Shown here: one piece after another, positions 1 through 11,267 of the stretch
Layout of the letters: each line of letters starts with the position of its first letter
Position numbering within the stretch: position 1 is the first letter of the stretch
Source: Paracyclopina nana
Taxonomy: Eukaryota; Arthropoda; Copepoda; Cyclopoida; Cyclopettidae
DNA: 64,000 bases
Direction of reading: 5' to 3'
Assembly (NCBI GenBank): GCA_019096065.1
Contig: JAGUCH010000005.1
Location: 744,001 to 808,000 of the forward strand
Made by a program: the position numbers and the translations under genes
Notes under the pieces: generated by a model
The model's database searches: none
The model's input: only the letters and a program-made list of their open reading frames with translations
What the model was told of the DNA's origin: nothing

Positions 1-1537
1 AAGGCCGAGTTCTGAGGCTTGGCCTCCACAATTTTGACCTCAGGCTCCACAATTTTGACCTCAGGCTCAATTATTTTGACCTCTGGTTCAATTATTTTGA
101 CCTCAGGTTCCTGAACGATCTCAGCCTTGACACTAGTAGGATTGGCCTCTATGATTGTGACTTCTGAGGCCGCTGGCATTTTCGGAGGCTGAGGAGCCAG
201 AGGTTTAAGAGGCCGTTTGATAAAGGCCTCAATTGCCTCATCATCTTTGTCCTCTAGCTCTTCTTGAGCACTGATTTTGGAGGCCAGTGACTTGCGAATG
301 GCCTCCAAGGCCAACTTGTTTTTGGAGGCCAATTCTTGGTGCACCTTATTGGTAGCAGGTAATTTAGGCGCATCCGGAACATCATCCTTGCACACTTCAA
401 TGATCAAGTCATTTTTCACATCGGCCTCAACTGAGTACATCTCAGCATAGCCAACGGCCTCACCATCCTCAGAGGCCGAATTTTCAGAGTTTTCCGAATT
501 CTCTGAATTGCCAACCGTAGATCGTCTCGGGGCTGGCATTGGACTCCCCGGAAGACTTGAGGCCGTTGAAGAGGCCGTTGACGAATTAGAGGCCATTAGA
601 AGCTTCAATGGTTTCTGCGGGATTGGAGGCTTTCTCACGCTAATGGAAGGCTTTGGTGTGCCTTTCAAAATGGCCGCCTTCGGCCCCATCACATATGGAC
701 TTTTCCGCGTCAGCTTCACTTTCGGCCGCTTGGCCTCGTCATCGGCCTCATCTTCGTCCTCGGGAGTCTTGACCCAATTTGAGACCACATCAGTGGTAGC
801 CTCACCTTTGGCCTCAAAAGCGATGGTGCTATTGAGGAAGCTGAGCCTGGCCGAAGCAGAGGCCATTTTCTTAGTTGAGGCCGCAGCCTTAAAATTGACG
901 GCCTCGCCGTCTTCAGAGGACGTCTCGGAAGAGCCTCCATCCGAATTGAGGCCGTTTTGCTGATTCCGTGCTTTGCTGTTGACATCTTTGTTTTCCTGAG
1001 CGGGAACGGCCTCAGAAATTGCGGCCGAATTTTGAGCACTGTTTCGCATGCCAAACGGCCGCACTGTGATAATGGGCGTGACCTTCTTGTCCACGCCCAG
1101 CCTCAAAATAGGCTCATTGTTTGGCTTGAGGTTCCTGGCATTGAAGGTGGTATTTTGGCGGGTTAAATTCAGCATGTTTTTCTCCTCTAAGGTCATTTCT
1201 TCGTCCGCGGCCGAGTTGTTGGAATTTTTCGGCCGCGGCAAATCTTCCTCATCATCCGAGCTGTCATCATTTTCTTGGCCTCCATAGCCAATGACTTCTT
1301 GAATATGCTCGGTGGGGAATCGGATGGACTTCTTCTTGGGCTGGTGGGGATGTTTGTTGGTTTTCAAAATGCCCGAGGATGAATTTGAGCTTGTTGATGA
1401 ATTGACGGAATTCGGCCCACTCTCGGCCTCACTGCTGTAGTCTTCTTGGCCTCGGGCCAAAAGGCTGTCAAGGCGAGTCAACACGTCACGCTTCTCCTCC
1501 AAGACAACATTGGCACCAATCTCATTCATCATCTTGC
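1..1537 (-). CDS. Internal exon of an unidentified protein with PP1-docking motifs (partial)
   Basis: I do not recognise this gene. On the minus strand one frame is open from a splice acceptor (tttgtttcag, exon starting at 1537) to the window edge, about 512 residues with no stop. The upstream exon must end in phase 1 and was not found. Near the N-terminal end of the exon there is GILK, followed about 12 residues later by KKSIRF. These match the SILK ([GS]IL[KR]) and RVxF docking motifs of protein phosphatase 1 regulators, in the usual order. The rest is low-complexity sequence rich in Ser, Glu, Ala and Lys, probably disordered, and much of its DNA carries repeated GGCC. At 23-110 there are four tandem 21-bp units encoding a seven-residue PEVKI[IV]E repeat. 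A role as a PP1 targeting subunit is inferred from the motifs alone. Confidence 0.6.
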
Positions 1538-1614
1538 CTGAAACAAAATCGTGGATTAGCTAAAAAAAATTACATTGTGATAGAAATTGCCATCAAATTG
1601 AAGGATCTAATGAC

Positions 1615-1735
1615 TTTTGAGGCTAAAAGTGTCCTATCTGGTAGCTCTGATTTTACTAAAGCATTACCCCAAAAGAGAAGGGTTTATCTAACTTATAAGC
1701 TATAGAGGTAGCGTCCACTCTTACAAAACTCAACA
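1615..1735 (+). repeat. Short interspersed hairpin repeat, copy A
   Basis: This is a roughly 120-bp unit with the core CCCCAAAAGAGAAG, preceded by a GGTAGCTCTGATTTTAC block and followed about 40 bp later by GAGGTAGCGTCCACT. The same ordered blocks occur at 3083-3203, 3275-3400 and, inverted, near 61330-61440. No coding capacity is visible. It is probably a short non-autonomous element (SINE or MITE). Confidence 0.55.
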
Positions 1736-3082
1736 AAAACCAAAAAATAATCAGCTAGTGAGCATTGCAATTGCAAGGAAATTGAATGTTTGCTTACTTT
1801 TGTCAAAAAACATCAAAGTTGATGTTGAAGTGCAATGTTTGATTACATCTAACCAGGAGGAAAAGTAAACAAGTCAACGTCTTCTTTCAGACATTTGTTT
1901 ACATGCTTGAACAATTTTACCCCGATCCTGAGACGAAAAACTTGTTTCTCACAAATAATTATCTTCTTTTTTTGAAAAATTTGAGTGTGCAGTAGACAAT
2001 GAATGATAAACGACATGAATTAATGTGATAAATCAACTCTTTTTTTCAGGCCCGAAATAAATTCACTCGGTTGACTTGATTTTTGCCGGTCTTTGTTGTG
2101 CGACTAATTAGTCAATTCGTGCCTAATTCAAACAATTCAAGGTTGATTCGCGACAATAATAATGAATAAGAAATGAAGTAAACTGTTGCTGTTATTTTCC
2201 TTTGTGCCAAAACTACTTTTGATCAGGGCGTGAATAAAGACGAACAATAAATTGAATTTTAACTGTTGCAGGAAGTCGAGCCGAAAAATATGAGGCATAA
2301 ACAGCATTTTTTGTTCAATTGTTTTGCTTCACTACGTAGCAAGGTAAAATTCGAGTTAAGTAATAAATTAACATGTGTTATCAGTTGAAATGAAGCCATT
2401 GTTGCTGAGAAAAAGAGAGGAATTTTTCCACCATCTTCATTAGGCCGAAATTCATGGGAATTTTCATACCTTGGCATCTTATGCACAGTGGATTATTCCA
2501 CTTTAATTACACCGCATAAAGCTTAAGATTCTTCAACCTTAATTCTTAATTTTCAAGTCCTTTTTTTTGGATAATGTAAATTCGCCAAAATTATTTTGAA
2601 AGATTAAGTAATTTTGCAAAATTCCTTTAATGTGTGACTTGGTGATTTCAACGCTAGCATTAACAACAAAAGACTGCAGCGACGCCAAAAATAGCCAAAA
2701 TCACGCAAATTCAGCCATGCATGAAAATTCAAATCCATCTGAAAAGGGCACAAAAATGCCATTATTCTTGCAGACGGCAAACAGCTGTAAATCCACTCTT
2801 AAATGGGTTGAAAGATTTCATCACGTTTCAGGTGTAAAGACAGCTTTTAGATAAGATTTATTACAGTAGAATGGTCTCAATAGGCCAATTTTCAAAAGAA
2901 ACGTGTGTGTCCTTAAAGAAAGTCCAGCCAGTTGGAAATTGAGCATTGAATTTCCGCTCGTTTGAAGAAACCATGGGGGAAATTCGATCCCTCAAGGCTG
3001 AAGGTATTGCACACATGATTAGAACTATCACTATTTCAATAGACAAGATAAAATTACGAGAAAACTCGAGAAATTGCTTGAA

Positions 3083-3203
3083 ATTGGCTCATTTTGGGCC
3101 TTATCTGGCAACTCTGATTTCCCGTAAGCGTTATCCCAAAAGAGAAATTTCCGAACATGACTAATTTTTTGAGTCAAGAGTCCACTTTTCATAACTTTGA
3201 GGG
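3083..3203 (+). repeat. Short interspersed hairpin repeat, copy B
   Basis: It carries CTGGCAACTCTGATTTCC, then GCGTTATCCCAAAAGAGAA, then TTTTTTGAGTCAAGAGTCCAC, the same block order as the copies at 1615 and 3275. It lies about 190 bp upstream of copy C in the same orientation. Confidence 0.55.
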
Positions 3204-3274
3204 GAAGCTTTTTTTCTGCATTATCTATCATAAAAAGCAGCAAATTTTATTAATGCTCATCTTGAAAGAGGAAT

Positions 3275-3400
3275 TTGAGCTCAATCTAGCCATTCGGGTA
3301 GCTCTAATTTTCCGAAGGCGCTACCCCAAAAGAGAAGCGCCTCATAGCCTTAATTCTTTTTTGGGGTAGCGCCCACTTATGAAATTGCTCGATTTGAATT
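3275..3400 (+). repeat. Short interspersed hairpin repeat, copy C (perfect 15-bp arms)
   Basis: This is the best preserved copy. Positions 3317-3331 (GGCGCTACCCCAAAA) are the exact reverse complement of 3359-3373, separated by 27 bp, so the transcript would form a stable hairpin. The flanking blocks match copies A and B. Confidence 0.6.
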
Positions 3401-6400
3401 AGGAGGAAATTGAAATGACTTTTGACACCCGCACAAAAACGAAGGACTTGTAATCATTATTATCTCCTGTGACACAAAAAGTGAATTCCTGAGGAAATGC
3501 TCAGCTCAAATGTTAATAATAATAATGGCGCAGGATAAAAGGTGTTATAACTGTGATTCATGCTCGAAATACCCTTGAAAATGCCGAGATTTATTCGCAA
3601 GATAGTTCACTCATTCTTTTGTCTTTGCTCGAATTCCTTTTTTGCCATGTCAGTGTGAAATCTTGACCTTCATCCAAGGAGAAACACACATTTGAGCCTT
3701 AAAGAAAAAAGCCTCAAAAAAGTGTAACGCAAAAAAACCCTCCAAAATTAAATTACATGAAATACAGCATGTTCTTCAATAATATTGTATAAAGGAGTCA
3801 ACTTATACAGTATTTTCCTCTTAAAGAGTCTGATGCAAAAAAAACTGAGACTCTGGAGCACAATTGGAAAAATTGGCTTTTTTTGACAAGACATCTTTTG
3901 CAGAGTGGCTAAGTGACCTACATATGTCAAACCAGAGTTCTGCTAAGTAAATATCTTTACTACTGAGGCATGTGATGTCTTCTACAATACAATACAAATA
4001 GAGTGACATGGCACAAAATGGGAGTTTCTCTTTATCTGCAGATAAGATTCTGCGATTCCTCAAGGATTCCAATTAACTCCTCAATTTTGCACCAAAGTCA
4101 GCTGGTGTTGAAAAATTGTCAAAAACATTATAATTTACTTGAAAACATAAAAACCCCAGAAAGTTCAGCTAAATTGGTAGAAGTAAGTAGTCCTACTTTT
4201 TTGGGGTCCGCCTCTAAGTAGAAAGTGTAATTAAAGCGACAAAATAAAACCGTTACATATGAGCATTACATTTTGTGAGTGGAAGTATGCTAAAAATAGC
4301 CATATGTCTACTTTTTTCCTATTGTTTTTCACTGACAACAGCAGCAACGTGAGCATGGAAATTCGGATTAATTGAAAAAAATCGTGATGTGTAGTCAAGT
4401 GGCGCAAAAGTCGTGCGGGACTCTGGCAACACTTTTTCCAACTTGACCTCCATTTTTCAATTAAGCTGATGTCATTTTGACAAAAACATTTCTTTTTAAT
4501 TTAAAAAAATATATTTTTCATCCTATTTAATTTCAGAAAGTAAAACCGAGAGCACAGTGGCCTATTTTTACATGAAACGCGCATAATCAATTTTGATTTA
4601 TATATAAGAGAAATATTGCAACGGTTCAATTATTATATTAATCGTTTTCAAATATTTCATTGAAAATATTCTATTAAAAATATTTGTAGCTAGCTGAGAA
4701 TTTAATTTATTCAAGAGATGGGTGAAACAAGAGCTCTTGTTTACCAGTTTTTAGCCAAGGTTATATGCATTAAATACCGTTTACCATACATACTCTTCTT
4801 GTCTTAGGAACACAAATTAGAAATCAAATCTTGGTAAACCGCTAAAAATGGCAAATAACAACAAACCTCACACCATTCCCCCCGGATCGAGGGAAATTCG
4901 ATCTTTTTAACAAAGCTTCATATTTTACTGCTCTGATTTCCCCATTGTATCAGGATTTTGCCTTTGAAAAACAAGTTTCGAAATCTTGACTTAATTCCGA
5001 AATGTCAACCTGAAGATGTCAGCAAAGATTATCAAGAGGAGCGAGCTAGGTAAAATAGGACATAATTTTTTCAGATGCAAAGCAAAAATAAAAGTATGCG
5101 CGCACTGAGGCAACACAGTCCACTGTGGCCTTGTTGTTGATTTTTAAAAGGATAATTAGGAAAATTTACTGGCCTTGTTAAAAGTGCCTTTTATTTCTGG
5201 TCACGGTTCCTAAATATTTACTGAAGATGTTTTGAGCAATTTCAAACCGCAAAACTATGGCTGCAAATTCACAAATTATCATCAATTGCTTAATTCAACT
5301 GAAATTCGGTTGATGATGACTAGCAAAAAAATTCGCCAAATTTCACAGTTTGGTGAAAAAAAAATTGGAGTGCGAAACCACGTACCTATGCTGCATAAAT
5401 TGCATTTTTGCAAATCGCAAAGGAAAGTGAGATCCGGGGCTCTTTTCGATCCACCAACAAAATTAAATGGCCAATTTCAAAACTTGATTTTAATTTAAAG
5501 TTACTATTTGATTGTTAGAGTACACTTTTTTGGCAATTCTTTGTAAAATTAAGTTTTCAAACCTTTAATTACAACTAAATTCTGAAATTAAAAAAATAGC
5601 TGCATAAAGCTAAATACTGAAATGAACAAAGAAAGGCATTAACAACGTGAATTAAAGTAATTAACTCAATTGTAAAAGAGAAATATGGCAAAATTATGAT
5701 ACTTTGTAAACAGATGTCATTCAATTTTGGCCAATCAAATATTTTCTGTGTGATATTTTCTCCAACTTCAGATATTCACAAAGAGCCTCAAAAATCCTTG
5801 CACGGTTCCCTGCATTTGCATTTTCGTTGAGGAAAAGAAACTCCTCCCAACTTGATGACAAGCACAAAAAGTGATTGCTCAATATGTAATATTGCATTCA
5901 AGAGTTCAAATCATCTATTCAAAATTCAAATTTTGTCAAGGTCCAATTTTTTACCGCTTCTGAGATGTGCATCTGCCAAAGAAATTGGGTGCCTAATTCT
6001 GGCATCGAGTTAATCCTGATCCATCATCATCACCATGCCTTAATGTAAACAAAATCGAGCGCCTACATTTTCTTCACCTTGGAGCTCTCATATTACGGTT
6101 TTTTCATATTACCCCATGAAATTGGGCGATTATTAGTCGAAACAAGGCGAAAAATTGCCTTGAGTTATCTTTGAAGCAAGATGGGAGCAAACATTTCAAA
6201 ATAGCCCACTGTGCCAAGCCAAAAATGTATGCTATATTAGGTTATAAATGCCACAGCCTAGAAAGTAAACAAACACTAGCGCCATCTCTTGTCAGAAAAA
6301 AATTAATACCAATTTACGTTATTATCATAACTACACAAACATTCAACCGTTTTAAAATTACCAAAAAATATAAGCGCCACCTTTTGGCCGAAAATGTAAA

Positions 6401-6688
6401 CAAATGTTGGCGGAATTTTTTAAATCAGTAGCTCTTCAAATAAGGACTCATTCAAGATGAAATTGAATGATTGCCAAAAGTAAAACTTAGTTATAAGAGC
6501 CATCATTAAATTTTGCCACTTTCATTTCAAGCCCTTTAATTATAGGTAATTTACCCGTTAATATTAGAGAGAGAGCAATTACAGAAGTTTCATTGCCGGC
6601 GATTACTCGACCCCGATTTCCCACTTAATCCGTTAAGATATTTGATGTGAGAGGGCGGCTCACTTTTTGATTGGAATTATGATTATTG

Positions 6689-6806
6689 CACAGTGGATTC
6701 TTCGAGATCATAAACCAGCACGAATTAATTTTTTTTAAAAACGAAAAAAAAATTACACTTCAAAATTATTTTTTTATGCGGGCAATTTTCTTGAAATAAT
6801 CCACTG
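6689..6806. repeat. Possible MITE with CACAGTGGATT inverted ends
   Basis: CACAGTGGATTCTTCGAG at 6689 is mirrored by a near-inverse ending AATAATCCACTGTG at about 6806, bounding roughly 118 bp of AT-rich DNA. The end motif recurs alone at about 2484, 35930 and 58329. I could not find a convincing target-site duplication. Confidence 0.35.
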
Positions 6807-8940
6807 TGGAGTACAAATCACGATTTCGAAATGCGCATCAAGAAAATATTTCACAGCTGATCAAGCGTGGCGAAAATGTTGCCTAAAAAATTCCGCCAAA
6901 AAGGAAATTGTAAACAAAACGGAAATAGTGCACGGAATTTTCCAATAATTACAGAGAGAAACTGATCATGCGAGGAGTTCTTATTTGTTTTCAGACTTGA
7001 AATCACAAAATTGGAGCTTTAATTGTAGCCTTTCCAAATGATGGTAGAAGTCTGTGGAAAATGCGGTTTTATTCCAAAGTGTTCCACTTTTGGATTGACG
7101 GAATTTCAGCAAACCTGATTGAGCTACTTGGTTGCACGTTTTTCATAATGTTAAAGACTTAAACCTGCAAAGAGTGGCTAAAATAATGCTAAAAAAACTT
7201 AAATTCAAAATGAACCAAAGTGTGCGAAAATTATGCATTCTTAGTTTCATGCTAAAGGCTTAACACAGCAAAGAGCGGCCAAAGCTAAATAAACGTTATG
7301 TAAAATTTGCACTATTTTTTGAGCAGCTTTTGGCTGTGATTAGTTTTTGATGGCATCAATTGAAAACTCGTTAACTTGAGTTGGTTGAAAAGAGCAAACC
7401 GGAAAAATATCAATTTCCTATTGGCAGACTTTCACAAAAAGTCTATCTTGACTATGCTAATCTTTTTTCGTCACAAACAATTTGTTACATCTAAAAATAA
7501 CTAGTAGTCAACCGTTTTTCTGGCTGACCATAAATTCCATCGTACCCTGGGGTCAAATTTTACAATGGGGGTAGAAAATGTGGACAAGGGGTCTTACCTG
7601 TTTTACTGGGTGATAAACAACTCCATTTTCTCTCTTTTAAAAAAAAATCACAAAAAAGCTGTCAGTCAAAAACTTCTTTTTTTTCGGTGTCCAAAACTGG
7701 GTTTTTTTCCTGCTGAAAACTCTTTTATAGTTCACAAAATGTGGAATTATCTTGTAGAAATGTTGATGGTGAGGTGCTCGCTAACCAACTGAATTGGTAA
7801 AACTCAGGTGAGTTCAACTTGGTTAGCCGAAGGCGCAAAAGGTACTTCTACCCTAAAGTGCGCGCAGCTACAAGAGATTGGCCACTGTGCACTGCATTGC
7901 AGGATTTCCCAGAACTCAACTTGAGCACCTTTTTTTAAAATTGATTTCAATATCCAAGATAAAAGCGACTTTTCTCTTAAATTGATAGTTTTCCAGTTTA
8001 CTCTGATGTAGTAACAACTTTGAAAAATGAGCTGTGCATTGAAATCATCCCTAATAAATCATGAGTCAAATCTTGTCATAAAAAATATAACCAGATAAAA
8101 ACTTTCCTTTTGAGTTGCCTCTTTTAGTAAATAAAAAGCATAAAATCAAAATCCAAACACTCCAAATTAACAAAAATACACACAAATTAAAAAAAATGCT
8201 AAGCTTTTGTTGTTAAGTGAATGAAGTTGTTAATGAAGTTTGATTTTTCACGTGACATTGCTTAAAGTGCCATTCTTTGGCCTATGTTATTTATTTTATT
8301 TTTTTGGCCGCTCTTTGTCGAGTGAGGACTTTAGGCAGGTGTAGTGTGTCTGGAGGGGTTGAAATACCAAAAGTCTTCATCCATTTCATTGGGGGTCGAG
8401 ATTGCTATCAGCAATTGTCTGAGATTTTCAGCAAGCTGAATTCAAAAGTCAGATAGTTCTGTGCTATAGTGCCATAACATAAATAAGTCAAGCAATTGCA
8501 CCTACCTAGACATATTTTTTCAAATAACTGATATGCTGTATAGTAGCTTCAAGGAGGGAAAATTGCGGTTGAGTTTGCCTGCTGCAAATTGGCTACATTT
8601 ATAATACCCACCAATTTCTTCGCGTAGGGTAAAATATCAGATTTTCATGGAGGCGCCATCAATAATTCTTAAATCTTTCTAGAATCTTAGATCAAACATC
8701 CAAGCAGAAAAGTAAAAAAAAACCTTTTTTCAAGCATGGCTGAAATAATTTTTTTTGTTAACAAATTTTGCAAAAAAAAGTAGGAATGCAATGAACTTTC
8801 ACTTAAGAGTTTGATGCAAAAAAAAGAGGCATTTTTATGATTCCTCACTTATCAAGGATAATCTCACTCACAAATAAAGATAAGGCCTTATTTAGTGCTT
8901 TTAGTCACTGCATCAGCTGCTATAGTTTATATTTTACCAA

Positions 8941-10757
8941 ATGGGAAAAATGTGGCAGGATAGAACAAAATTATTCTTCCTTTGTTCTATAATTGCTAAT
9001 GGAGTCAATTTGTCATCATCTCAAAATTGCAACTTATTTGGCACTTTGAGCCCTGAAGACTGGGAAACAGTGCCGAATTTCGGCATTTCTGGTTGCCCTG
9101 GAAGTTATTTTCAAATCAACATTTTGCCACAAAATGAAAACAACATTGAATTCAACTACGTTCTAAGCATTGAAAACTTGCTGCACTTTGAAAATGAGAC
9201 CATTTCTAGAGTCCTCAATTTGGCTCTTTTTGAGGAGGATTTGGCCATTTCTGTGAAGCCACTAGATGGCGCTGCTAGTGACTTGTTTGTGCCTTTCACC
9301 ATTGAGTACCGAGAAGTAGCCAATAGTTCCTACTTTTATGGCCCAGGAGTTCAAGAAAATGCCACAATTGAACTGGACTCGGCCATAGAGCCCAACAAAA
9401 TCAGCAACTTTGTGCTCAATGGCTATGGCAAAGTTCACAGAATGGATTTATCATGGACTTTGCCAGACTCGAGCGGAATTTTGGCCTTGCAAAGGGAAAA
9501 TGGCAGAATTACGCTATTCACAAACCCAACTCAGCAAAATCTAAAGGTCAGAATGTGATAAAATGAGTCTTACCTTGGTTTTCCTGAACGATTTCCTTTT
9601 TTAAGCGCTAAGCGCTGGCTTTGGCATCTTGTTTTGATGTTTGTTTACGTTTCGCACCGGTTTTCACACACTTTCTACTTTTGACCACTTTTACGCCGAA
9701 TACTTATGAAAATAGCCAAAAGCCGGCCAAACTACTTTCATAAGGTCGTTATTTAATTTATAGGATATTTTGGTAGTAGTTTTTTAATGCATAATTTTGC
9801 CATTATGTTTGTTTACGTTTTGAACTGGATTCCCATGGCTTCCCGCGTTGTCCACATAATCGACATAAACTTTCAAAAAAAGCCACTATTGCTTCTAGGC
9901 CTCAAAACTCAAATCTGGACTAAACTATATAAACTAAAGTGTCAAAGAAACATGAGTCAAAATTAATTATGGCCAAATCATTAAGGTTGCAGTTGTGACC
10001 GAGTCACAAAGCTCAAGGTGGACTCTGCTCAATGGGAAAAGGCCAGAAAGCCCCAAGAAGAGCAGCCTTCGATTGAAATACAACTTGGGCCCTGCTTACC
10101 CTGTGACCACCACCCCTAAGCCAACCACCACAACCACCAAACCACCGGACGGGAGTGTGACCATCTATGTGGTGGCTGTGAATGAGATGACTTTTGTGGA
10201 CTCTTCCTTCACTCAGTTGTGGAGTGAGATTTTGGCATTGGCTCAACCCTATGGAAGCTGTAAAATACTCAAGAGTTCAGTATTCAGTTGCCGCAGCGAA
10301 TGCAGCCTAACCACCAATGCGAACAGAGGCTGTGTCAAATTTGCTGTCACTGTGGAGTCCTCCATTTTCTGCCAGTATTCCACTGCTAGACTCAAATCAG
10401 ACATGGAAGAAAAGTATGCAGATTCTATGATGAAAACTGAAAGTTTAAAATATTGAGATTTCTAGGCTGTCCGGATGGAAAAATGACTTTGATGCCTCCA
10501 GGATCAACTTGGATGACTGCTTGACTCCAGCTCAGGTCCAGTGGATTTCCATGGCCATTCTAGTGCCAATCGCCTCCATAGCTTTTGTGGTCATTTCATT
10601 TCTCCTATTCAAAAAGTGGAAGACTCTTCAGAGCAAGCGAAGAGTGTACAGAAGACATGAACTCGAAAACATGAGGGAATCGAGGACTTCCCTCGGATTT
10701 GCAAGGCATGCCAGGAACATTTCGCAGTTCCAAATCATCGAAGAGGAGGACGAATGA
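8941..10757 (+). CDS. Type I membrane glycoprotein, unknown function
   Basis: I do not recognise the family. The best three-exon model is 8941-9546, 9986-10413 and 10466-10757, joining in frame to 441 residues. The N-terminus has a hydrophobic signal-like stretch ending near LSSSQNC. An ectodomain with several N-x-S/T sites follows, then a Thr/Pro-rich linker at about residues 225-245, and a Cys-rich module that could resemble a SEA-type fold. Near residue 360 there is a transmembrane helix (ISMAILVPIASIAFVVISFL), then a basic cytoplasmic tail of about 65 residues. Intron 2 is only 52 bp (gtatgc...tttctag) and keeps frame. The intron 1 junctions (AAG|gtcaga, attaag|GTT) are weak and less certain. 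A poly(A) signal follows at 10787. A cell-surface role is inferred from topology only. Confidence 0.65.
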
Positions 10758-10786
10758 TAATTTCAACTATAACTGCTCAGCCAGCC

Positions 10787-10792
10787 AATAAA
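10787..10792 (+). terminator. Poly(A) signal of the membrane protein gene
   Basis: AATAAA lies 30 bp after the stop codon of the plus-strand gene ending at 10757. Confidence 0.6.
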
Positions 10793-11267
10793 TGTATTGA
10801 CAATATTTTTCAATAACTTCATATGGCTTTTGCTCATGTTGTGATCACGAAAACATCAATACCATAATCATCAATTAGAAATCAAGTCTCGAGGAGATCA
10901 TACTTAGTTTTAATTGCTGAAAAAAATATTATCATTACAGAAAGTGCAAAATGAAAAAGGTGATAATTTCAGCAAATCCGGAATTATGGCCAACTATGAC
11001 CATTTGTCGGCTGCTATTGATATGTTCGCAACATACAAAAAAGCAATGCTCTCATATTGGTAAATATTGCACAATGATTCATAAGCTGGCTGAGCAGTAA
11101 GCACCGTCATTTTTGAATTCCACGTGTAATTATCAATACGGATTTCATTACGCTCGTTCACACCTAAAAAAGGCCGTTAAAAATCATCAAACAGAGAATT
11201 TGCTCGTTCTACAAAAGACGGTACAAATGAGAGAGAGACACACACCTAGGGAAACTGAAAATCTGTG
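10793..11267. other. Convergent intergenic region
   Basis: This is the spacer between two convergent genes and holds both 3' UTRs. No open frame or repeat of note is visible. Confidence 0.5.

Larger units (their letters stand above)
1538..8940. other. AT-rich non-coding region (intron and/or intergenic)
   Basis: No convincing exon is visible on either strand over 7.4 kb; open frames are short and not conserved-looking. It probably holds the upstream intron(s) and promoter of the minus-strand gene at 1-1537 and the promoter of the plus-strand gene at 8941. It contains three or four copies of a hairpin repeat (near 1.64, 3.1, 3.3 and perhaps 4.15 kb), and several CACAGTGG/CCACTGTG motifs that may be remnants of short inverted-repeat elements. 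Confidence 0.6.

Noticed and set aside
508..1287. Plus-strand open frames in the first 1.3 kb
   Set aside because: They are shadows of the long minus-strand exon, which has a splice acceptor and recognisable motifs.
10444..10465. A 22-bp intron in the membrane protein gene
   Set aside because: A 52-bp intron (10414-10465) with a better donor keeps frame and gives continuous sequence.
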